A DNA stretch of 13,476 nt, taken from Ruminococcaceae bacterium UBA6413. Its GTDB lineage: Bacteria; Bacillota; Clostridia; Oscillospirales; Ruminococcaceae. Positions 8,601 through 13,406 of the stretch are shown in pieces; position 1 is the stretch's first letter; each line of letters opens with the position of its first letter. Below the pieces are notes generated by a model. The model saw only the letters and a list, made by a program, of their open reading frames with translations. It was not told where the DNA came from and made no database searches. Location: the NCBI GenBank assembly GCA_002437415.1, contig DJPL01000015.1:1-13476 (forward strand). Direction: 5' to 3'. Both the position numbers and the translations under genes were made by a program.

Positions 8601-8796
8601 TAACACGGGTAAGAACGTGACCGATATGCGGCTTGCCGTTAGCCGTGGGCGGACCGTCATAGAATGTGTAGGTCTTGTCGCCCTTTCTCTGCTCCATACT
8701 CTTGCGGAATATGTCGTTGTCATGCCAGAACTGCTCTGTCTGCTTTTCCCTCTCGACAAAATTTACCGAGGTAGGTACTTTTTCGTAAAGTGACAT
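5647..8796 (-). CDS. ileS: Isoleucyl-tRNA synthetase, type 2 (eukaryote-like)
   Basis: This class Ia enzyme attaches isoleucine to tRNA-Ile using ATP and hydrolyses mischarged Val-tRNA in its editing domain. The 1049-aa product has HIGH at 57-60 (PHIGHVL), KMSKS at 601-605, the editing-domain signature WTTTPWTLPSN at 224-234, and GWDTHGLP near 86-93. Cys pairs lie at 184/187, 400/403, 472/474 and 511/514. The N-terminal sequence and internal Cys pairs fit type 2 IleRS, the class often less sensitive to mupirocin; resistance here is inference only. The frame stays open to 8916, but the start is placed at 8796 because AGGAGG lies 7 nt before it and family similarity begins at MSLYEK. The 40 extra upstream codons are the translation of a palindromic intergenic element. 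It heads an operon with the two membrane-protein genes. No T-box leader is seen. Confidence 0.97.
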   Translation of the reverse strand: MSLYEKVPTSVNFVEREKQTEQFWHDNDIFRKSMEQRKGDKTYTFYDGPPTANGKPHIGHVLTRVIKDMIPRYRTMKGYDVPRKAGWDTHGLPVELEVEKMLGLDGKDQIEKYGLDPFITKCKESVWKYKGMWEDFSRTVGFWADMDDPYVTYDNNFIESEWWALKQIWEKGLLYKGFKIVPYCPRCGTPLSSHEVAQGYKDVKERSAVVRFKVKDEDAYILAWTTTPWTLPSNVALCVNPDETYVKVKTADGYTYYLAEALCDKILGGDKPTAPYEVVERYIGKDLEGKEYEPLFDCAVDICEKQHKKGYYVVCDTYVTLTDGTGVVHIAPAFGEDDAKVGRKYDLPFVQLVDGKGNMTAETPYAGVFVKKADPMVLKDLDEKGLLFDAPKFEHSYPHCWRCDTPLLYYARESWFIKMTAVKDDLIRNNETINWIPESVGKNRFGDWLENVQDWGLSRNRYWGTPLNIWECECGHKHAVGSIEELKSMSDNCPDDIELHRPYIDAVTIKCPHCGKQMKRVPEVIDCWFDSGSMPFAQHHYPFENKEKFEKQFPADFISEAVDQTRGWFYSLLAISTLLFNKAPYKNVIVLGLVLDKDGQKMSKSKGNAVDPFESLAEHGADAIRWYFYTNSAPWLPNRFHAKAVNEGQRKYISTLWNTYAFYVLYANIDNFDATKYTLDVDKLGVMDKWLLSRLNTVVGAVDDNLANYRIPEAARALQDFVDEMSNWYVRRSRERFWSKELTQDKINAYMTLYTALVTIAKTSAPMTPFVCDDIYRNLVCSLDKNAPISVHLCDFPTVDEKLIDKHLEEEMDTVLTVVTLGRAARNAANIKNRQPISKIMVKGDKTLEPMYADIVKDELNIKEISFIDNTDHFTSYTFKPQLKTLGARFGKQIGEVRTKLAEVDGQKAMNEIRETGAMTLTLSTGDVQIAKDDLLIDEHQKEGYAVVTDRGYTVVLDTTLTPELIEEGNVREIVSKIQTMRKDAGFEVMDHIVIYCDGSDKVAEILTRNKDSISEDTLADDIVTGKTDGFTKEQDINGENVTLGVKKV

Positions 8797-8803
8797 CTTT
8801 TTT

Positions 8804-8809
8804 CCTCCT
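8804..8809 (-). promoter_or_regulatory. Ribosome binding site that fixes the ileS start
   Basis: AGGAGG on the minus strand, 7 nt before the ATG at 8796, is an ideal Shine-Dalgarno site. The in-frame ATG at 8916 lies in a palindromic repeat with no comparable site, which supports the shorter protein. Confidence 0.9.
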
Positions 8810-8861
8810 GTTTTGCAAACCACCCTTCCGTATGAGTTCTTTCGGTAAAAGCCAAAAGCCA

Positions 8862-8960
8862 TATGGGGTTTGGGGCGAAGCCCCAAGTAGGGTGAGGGCG
8901 ACAGCCCCACATTCACCCCCTCCCGCGGGGAGGGGGCAGGGGGTGGGGATTGCCCATTGC
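8862..8960. repeat. GC-rich palindromic intergenic element upstream of ileS
   Basis: Three hairpins lie close together: 8870-8886 (TTGGGGC-GAA-GCCCCAA, 7-bp stem), 8892-8910 (GGGC-GACA-GCCC core with flanking pairs) and 8916-8936 (9-bp stem CCCCCTCCC with a GCG loop). An alternative stem pairs 8890-8895 with 8913-8918. Base composition is far more GC-rich than the flanks. The element sits in the region that must hold the ileS promoter or leader. It looks like a REP/MITE-type dispersed repeat, but the other copies needed to prove that are not in this window. Confidence 0.6.
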
Positions 8961-8986
8961 TTATTATTTTTATTTTTGCGTTTGCG

Positions 8987-9023
8987 GAAAATAAAAAGCC
9001 CTTATCCTCCGAAAAGGATAAGG
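8987..9023 (-). terminator. Intrinsic terminator of the small unit at 9045-9254
   Basis: A 9-bp stem (CCTTATCCT/AGGATAAGG, 9000-9008 with 9015-9023) has a 6-nt loop. It is followed on the minus strand by GC and then TTTTTATTTT (8987-8997). It lies about 21 bp past the stop of the small gene and separates it from ileS. Confidence 0.9.
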
Positions 9024-9044
9024 ACTATAATCTCATAACAGTCT

Positions 9045-9254
9045 TTATAACCACCGTTTCGTCATTCCGTCAAATGCGTTCCGTATAACGGCGGAAAACC
9101 GTCCCGTTCTACTCTCGCGGCGATATACCGCAATTTCGGCGGGCAGCTTGGAGGTGATCTTCATACGGTACTTCTGCGCCGACCTCTCACCGTCGTCGGC
9201 TCGCTTTGGCTTCATATCCGCACTACTGTCCTCGTCACAGCCTTTGAATATCAT
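9045..9254 (-). CDS. Small basic protein, unknown (or a small RNA unit)
   Basis: A short open frame with no recognised domain: basic, Arg/Lys-rich, ending AFDGMTKRWL. It is believable as a gene because a perfect promoter and a strong terminator bracket it. The start is uncertain. ATG 9260 lies only 2 bp past the -10 box, upstream of any likely transcript start, so it cannot be used. ATG 9254 would be almost exactly at the transcript 5' end, giving a leaderless mRNA of a 69-aa protein. ATG 9215 (56 aa) has only GAGGA about 13 nt upstream, a poor spacing. If none is used, the unit is a small RNA of about 260 nt. I find no evidence to decide between these. Confidence 0.5.
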   Translation of the reverse strand: MIFKGCDEDSSADMKPKRADDGERSAQKYRMKITSKLPAEIAVYRRESRTGRFSAVIRNAFDGMTKRWL

Positions 9255-9262
9255 ACACATTG

Positions 9263-9291
9263 ATTATACAATCAAATTTTCCCTTTGTCAA
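9263..9291 (-). promoter_or_regulatory. Consensus sigma-A-type promoter
   Basis: The minus strand reads TTGACA (9286-9291), a 17-bp spacer and TATAAT (9263-9268), a perfect match to consensus. The expected start is near 9256. This is the best promoter in the window and it serves only the very small unit ending at 8987. Confidence 0.93.
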
Positions 9292-9367
9292 GCGTTTTTG
9301 GGTAAAAATGTGATTTTATTTTGACGGTATTTATTCGGAATGATGTCGGGCTTTCGTGAGCCGGTGC

Positions 9368-11911
9368 TTACTTCGCCGCGGTCTTACCGCTGGCACTTCC
9401 GTAATTGCCGTAAAGTGCAGTGTTACCACTCATATAGTAAGCCTTAACCCTGAACTTATACGTTGTGTTCTTGGCAAGTCCGGACTTTCTGAAAGTAGTT
9501 GTATTGCTGTTTGTTATCTTGGCAACGCGAACCCACTTTCCGCCCTTATACATTTCTACAATGTAGCCTTGTGCGGAAGTATTCTTAGTCCAATTTACTC
9601 TCAGCGCGTCCTTAGCCTTACCCGCAATCTTGACACCCTTTACTATTGACGGGTTTGTTCTTGCCGTAACAGCAGCACTGTAATTACCGTAAAGCGCGGT
9701 CTTGCCGCTCATCTTATAAGCTCTTACTCTGAACTTGTAGACAGTTGAAGCCTTGAGTCCTAATTTTCTGAATGTCGTTGTGCTGTTCTTGGTTATCTTA
9801 GCAACACGCGCCCACTTGCCGTTCTGATACATTTCTACAATGTAGCCGTCAGCGGAGGTGTTCTTTGTCCAGTTTATGCGGAGCGCGTCTGCGGCTCTGC
9901 CGCCGAGCTTTGCACCTGCTACTACAGACGGATTTGTTCTTACGGATAACGTTGTGCTGTAAGCACCGTAAACCGCAGTGCTGCCGTACATCTTATATGC
10001 TCTTATCCTGTACTTGTAGAGCGTACCGGCCTTTAAATTCTTTACTGTGTAAGCAGTGGTCGCATTTCCGGTGAGCTTTGCAAGATCCACCCACTTCTTA
10101 CCGTCCCACTTCTGTAACTCATAGCCTGTAGCCGAAGTGTTTTTGTTCCACTGCAGAACAATGTTTGAATTTGTCTTTGACTTTGTTTTAAATCCTGTCA
10201 CAGCAGACGGAAGCGTATATCCGGTTATCTCCGCAGGTTCGCTGTAGATAACCTCCGTGCCGTCCTTGAAGCTCAGTACTCTGAGTTTATACTCCGTACC
10301 CGGATTGAGTCCGGTTACCTCTGCGGCAGTCTTGTTTATACCTGTATTCTTTACCGCTGTAGTCCATTTTTTGTTCTTGTAAACCTGCACTACATATCCG
10401 TCAGCTGTATTGTTCTTGCTCCAGCTGAGAGTTACCGACTTATCGGTACGCTTAGTAATCTTTACGGATACCGGCTTTGTCGGTGCTGTTCTTTCGGAGA
10501 ATATTGCGCTGTATTCACTGTATACGGGCTTGCCATCCACCATAAGATATGCCGCAAATCTGAACTGATAAGCAGTTGACGGTTCAAGCCCATCTGCCGT
10601 ATAGCCTGTAACGTTATAAGCAAGATCGTCTATCGTTTCCCACTTGCCGTCGATAAACTGCTCTGCCACATAGCCGTCCGCATTGTCCGATACATTCCAG
10701 GAGAAAGTAAGACTTTCGCTTGTACGTCCTGTTCTCTTTACATTGGTCAGCGGATTTACCTTAAGCATATCCACAAAGCTGTCGTTGTAAGAATAACCGC
10801 ATACCGAGCATTCATGATGCGTGTAGCCGTCAGATGTATATGTCGGTGATATTACCGCATCTACAAATTTGTGCTTATTCAGCACGTTGGTTTCTTCAAG
10901 TCCGCAGTCGGCACAGATCCTCGATTCGTAGCCTATTTCGGTGCAGGTCGACTCCTTTACCGTTTTCCACATACCGAATGAGTGCTTTTCACAGAGATAA
11001 TCAAAATCCAATTTTTTCAACTTTGCGTAATTTTCACCTACTGTATTTTTATAACAATATATTTCTGTCTTATTTCCGAAGTATGTTGATATTTCTATAT
11101 CAGTGAGGCTTTTCGGAAGAGCTACCGTTTTTAAATTATTGCAGTAAATTGCCGAGGATATAGTTTTCATACTTTCGGGATAGGATATTTTTTCAATCGA
11201 TTTGCACATTCCGAAAGCCGTAATCTCTTCTTCGACGCCATATAGCATAATTACCGTTTTAAGATTATCACAATAATAAAAAGCTTTCTTTGATATTGTC
11301 TTTACGCTACCGGGTATGATTATCTCTTCCAGTCCACTGCAATACATGAATGCATTTTCTTCAATAACCGTAACCGAATCGGGGATATTTACATACTTCA
11401 GTTTATGGGCGCTTTCAAACGCGTTTTTGCCTATTCGGGTAATACCATCTTCAAATGTAACAGTAGTCAAACCACTTTGAGAAAATACTCCGTTCTCGCC
11501 AAATGTTGTTAGTGAAGCAGGTATAGTTATGTTATACAAGCTGTCACAACTTCCAAACGCATCATAGCCCAGACTTGTCAGATTTTCAGACAGTTTTACA
11601 TTGCTCAGATAATCGCATTCGTAGAAAACCTGTTTACCTATAGTCAATACCGTATCAGGAATATTCACCTGCTGAATGGTCTTGTTGGAGTAGAAAGCGC
11701 CATTACCTATAGCGGTAACCCTTGAACCTTTGATTTCCGACGGGATATCGACCGAGGTTTCCGAGCCGTTATATGCTGTGATAGTCAATGTGTCATCGTC
11801 ATTATAAGTATACTTATAATCGCCATAGGTGGCGGCGCCGGCACACACTGCGCATATCGCGGCAGTTGCTGTGAATGTAGCAATGCCTAATAACAATTTT
11901 GCAATTTTCAT
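9368..11911 (-). CDS. Secreted BspA-like LRR_5 protein with five Fn3 domains
   Basis: An 847-aa exported surface or secreted protein. It starts with a signal peptide (about 1-26, basic MKIAK then a hydrophobic core, AGA-type cleavage region). Residues about 55-280 hold LRR_5 (BspA-type) repeats, each with a pattern like IP-x-SV-x-x-I-x-x-x-AF-x-x-C-x-x-L. A linker follows with two CxxC pairs (Cys333/336 and Cys368/371), common in such Firmicutes proteins and possibly metal binding. Five fibronectin type III domains then lie at about 385-474, 478-566, 569-658, 661-751 and 754-842. Domains 4 and 5 are near copies. No LPxTG motif or C-terminal anchor is seen, so retention at the surface is unclear. 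AAAGGAAGAG precedes the ATG. Such proteins are often adhesins or carbohydrate-binding in gut bacteria, but the ligand is unknown. Confidence 0.93.
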   Translation of the reverse strand: MKIAKLLLGIATFTATAAICAVCAGAATYGDYKYTYNDDDTLTITAYNGSETSVDIPSEIKGSRVTAIGNGAFYSNKTIQQVNIPDTVLTIGKQVFYECDYLSNVKLSENLTSLGYDAFGSCDSLYNITIPASLTTFGENGVFSQSGLTTVTFEDGITRIGKNAFESAHKLKYVNIPDSVTVIEENAFMYCSGLEEIIIPGSVKTISKKAFYYCDNLKTVIMLYGVEEEITAFGMCKSIEKISYPESMKTISSAIYCNNLKTVALPKSLTDIEISTYFGNKTEIYCYKNTVGENYAKLKKLDFDYLCEKHSFGMWKTVKESTCTEIGYESRICADCGLEETNVLNKHKFVDAVISPTYTSDGYTHHECSVCGYSYNDSFVDMLKVNPLTNVKRTGRTSESLTFSWNVSDNADGYVAEQFIDGKWETIDDLAYNVTGYTADGLEPSTAYQFRFAAYLMVDGKPVYSEYSAIFSERTAPTKPVSVKITKRTDKSVTLSWSKNNTADGYVVQVYKNKKWTTAVKNTGINKTAAEVTGLNPGTEYKLRVLSFKDGTEVIYSEPAEITGYTLPSAVTGFKTKSKTNSNIVLQWNKNTSATGYELQKWDGKKWVDLAKLTGNATTAYTVKNLKAGTLYKYRIRAYKMYGSTAVYGAYSTTLSVRTNPSVVAGAKLGGRAADALRINWTKNTSADGYIVEMYQNGKWARVAKITKNSTTTFRKLGLKASTVYKFRVRAYKMSGKTALYGNYSAAVTARTNPSIVKGVKIAGKAKDALRVNWTKNTSAQGYIVEMYKGGKWVRVAKITNSNTTTFRKSGLAKNTTYKFRVKAYYMSGNTALYGNYGSASGKTAAK
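9380..9937 (-). repeat. Recent duplication of an Fn3 domain, 279-bp period
   Basis: Fn3 domains 4 and 5 match at a constant 93-residue offset: NTSADGYIVEMY at 684 against NTSAQGYIVEMY at 777. The DNA also matches, for example ATTTCTACAA at 9552 and 9831, 279 bp apart. The first three Fn3 domains are more divergent, so this pair is the newest. Confidence 0.75.
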
Positions 11912-11962
11912 AAATCTCTTCCTTTCATTGATAAATATTGATATGACTTTATCATTGCTATC

Positions 11963-11991
11963 AGTTTATCACATCGAAAGTGAAATATCTA
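11963..11991 (-). promoter_or_regulatory. Possible promoter of the LRR/Fn3 gene
   Basis: On the minus strand, TAGATA (11986-11991), a 17-bp spacer and TAAACT (11963-11968), with an extended TGA before the -10. Both boxes match consensus at 4 of 6. The predicted leader is about 45 nt. Confidence 0.42.
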
Positions 11992-12038
11992 CTGCATTTT
12001 TCCAAGTTAATACGCTTATGCTTTTTTCGGTTGCATAC

Positions 12039-12064
12039 AAAAACGCCCCGCAAAAAGCGGGGCG
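12039..12064 (-). terminator. Intrinsic terminator of the phosphotransferase gene
   Basis: A perfect 8-bp GC stem (CGCCCCGC/GCGGGGCG, 12044-12051 with 12057-12064) has a 5-nt loop. TTTTT (12039-12043) follows on the minus strand, 25 bp after the stop of the gene at 12089-12853. Confidence 0.92.
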
Positions 12065-12088
12065 CATATTATCTATATCCTGCTGTCA

Positions 12089-12853
12089 TCAAGAATAGTC
12101 CACAACGTCAAGCCATGTGAAGAGGAGATCCTTCTCTTCCTTGCTTGTAACACCCTTTGCGAGTGTAGAAGCCGCCATAATGGGTAACCATTCCTGAACG
12201 TACTTCTTTGATGTGTTTGTCTTCTTGCAGAAGAGGTTGAGATACTTCTCGGCTGTTTCTGTCGATGTCAGAGCAAGCTTTAAGTATGTCTTGGCTACAT
12301 CGGCACTGGCGTTACCTGCTGAAGCGCCTATCCAGTCAACTATGTAAACCTTGTTGTCGTCTGTAACAACTATGTTCTCCGGTCCGAAGTTGCCATGGCA
12401 AAGCTTAACGTGCTTGGGTGTGCTGTCAAGTCTTGTGAGAAGGTCGTATCTCTTGATGTGGTCGATTACGTCAAGGCTCTCGATCTCTGCTCTCAGGTTA
12501 TCCTTGAGCTTTGAAATGCCTGTAACCTTCTTAGCGTGGATGCTGAGCTGGAGCTCAACCATATCATCAAGATATGCGTCGCTGTTCTCGGGCTCTTCCT
12601 GCATAAGCTGTGCAAGAGTCTTGCCCTTGATAAGCTCTGAAGCGATCGCCCACTTGCCGTCTATCAGTTCAACTTCCTTTATCTTGGGAACGTTCAGTCC
12701 TGTTTCCTCAACCTTGGCATCCATAAACGCTTCGTAGAAAACTACCGTCTTGGGTGCATCGGGCTTGAATACCTTTACTGCCAGGTCGCCGCTCTCGTAT
12801 ACGTCAACGGTTTTGCCTTCGGAGATCTTTTTACCTAATTTTATTTCATTCAT
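12089..12853 (-). CDS. APH/choline-kinase-fold phosphotransferase
   Basis: A 254-aa protein with the aminoglycoside phosphotransferase/choline kinase fold, which transfers ATP phosphate to a small molecule or protein. Visible motifs are a Gly-poor nucleotide loop (GKKISEGKTVDVYE, 7-20), the beta-3 lysine in LAVKVF (Lys27), the Brenner-type motif HGNFGPEN (153-160) and the metal-binding motif IVDW (Asp173). The usual HGD catalytic aspartate is Asn155 here, while Asn160 and Asp173 are kept. The protein may therefore be a weak or non-canonical kinase. AAAGGA lies 7 nt before the ATG. It is a single gene with its own strong promoter and terminator. The substrate is unknown and antibiotic resistance should not be assumed from the family name. 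Confidence 0.85.
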   Translation of the reverse strand: MNEIKLGKKISEGKTVDVYESGDLAVKVFKPDAPKTVVFYEAFMDAKVEETGLNVPKIKEVELIDGKWAIASELIKGKTLAQLMQEEPENSDAYLDDMVELQLSIHAKKVTGISKLKDNLRAEIESLDVIDHIKRYDLLTRLDSTPKHVKLCHGNFGPENIVVTDDNKVYIVDWIGASAGNASADVAKTYLKLALTSTETAEKYLNLFCKKTNTSKKYVQEWLPIMAASTLAKGVTSKEEKDLLFTWLDVVDYS

Positions 12854-12915
12854 ACTTAAGTCCTTTCCGGGAGCGCTGTGCTTTTAGCTGCGGCGTTTCC
12901 TTTTAATGTGCCTTG

Positions 12916-12944
12916 ATTATAACACTTTTTTTGCCGTTTGTCTA
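12916..12944 (-). promoter_or_regulatory. Promoter of the phosphotransferase gene
   Basis: On the minus strand, TAGACA (12939-12944, 5 of 6 to consensus), a 17-bp spacer and a perfect TATAAT (12916-12921). Transcription should start near 12909, giving a leader of about 55 nt. Confidence 0.88.
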
Positions 12945-13025
12945 TAGTTTGATTGGAAATTTAACAAAAATGCAACAAAATATTTTTCTTACTTGTGCAT
13001 TTTGACGAAAAATGTGATATGTTAA

Positions 13026-13055
13026 TTTACAGTAATTTTTCACCATACTTATAAT
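13026..13055 (+). promoter_or_regulatory. Plus-strand promoter into the palindrome-rich region
   Basis: TTTACA (13026-13031, 5 of 6), an 18-bp spacer and a perfect TATAAT (13050-13055). The start is expected near 13062, at the first base of a small GC hairpin (GCGCT-GTA-AGCGC, 13062-13074). It diverges from the phosphotransferase promoter and has no protein gene after it within the window. Confidence 0.75.
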
Positions 13056-13167
13056 GAAAAGGCGCTGTAAGCGCACTGTAAAAAGCTTTGCACGCCGTTA
13101 CACAACTTCAACCTGTAGAAAAAGTCTGTTTTATAAAAATAGAGCAGATTTTCTATCCCTATCCCCT

Positions 13168-13214
13168 TTAGGACACGATAAGCTTTGCATCGTGCAAAGC
13201 TTATCGTGTCCTAA
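13168..13214. repeat. 22-bp perfect inverted repeat with 3-nt loop
   Basis: Positions 13168-13189 are the exact reverse complement of 13193-13214, separated by TCG. No T-run follows in either direction, so a simple terminator is unlikely. Confidence 0.95.
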
Positions 13215-13272
13215 TTTCGGCGTCCTTGCCGAAAACCCCTTTCCCTTGGTGAAAGGCTGTGTATGCTTGGTT

Positions 13273-13293
13273 GGCTCTGCATCGTGCAGAGCC
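13273..13293. repeat. 9-bp hairpin with TGCATCGTGCA apex
   Basis: GGCTCTGCA-TCG-TGCAGAGCC is a perfect palindrome with a 3-nt loop. It is enclosed by a second stem, GTGTATGC (13259-13266) with GCATACAC (13299-13306). Confidence 0.9.
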
Positions 13294-13385
13294 TTCGGGC
13301 ATACACGCCCGGCATCCGTGCCGCGGCTATATTGCTGGGGCTACCGCCCAGTCCAAGCAAGGATGCTTGCAGTCAGCCGCATAAA

Positions 13386-13406
13386 GTCACTGCACGATGC
13401 AGTGAC
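13386..13406. repeat. 9-bp hairpin with the same apex, inverted
   Basis: GTCACTGCA-CGA-TGCAGTGAC is a perfect palindrome; read on the minus strand its centre is TGCATCGTGCA. It is enclosed by GTCAGCC (13372-13378) with GGCTGAC (13413-13419). Confidence 0.9.

Noticed and set aside
8790..9038. An 82-codon plus-strand frame across the palindromic element
   Set aside because: It is a translation of hairpin repeats and a terminator, with no ribosome site and no similarity to a known family.
8797..9044. A T-box riboswitch upstream of ileS
   Set aside because: The conserved T-box bases and a leader terminator before the ribosome site are not visible.
12351..12737. A 128-codon plus-strand frame opposite the phosphotransferase gene
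   Set aside because: It is a Ser/Leu-rich antisense shadow of a gene with clear motifs, promoter and terminator.
12089..12853. An aminoglycoside-resistance gene
   Set aside because: Only the fold is supported; the catalytic Asp is Asn and no resistance-subfamily signature is seen.
13168..13214. The 22-bp hairpin as an intrinsic terminator
   Set aside because: No T-run follows on either strand and the stem is far longer than the terminators seen elsewhere in this window.
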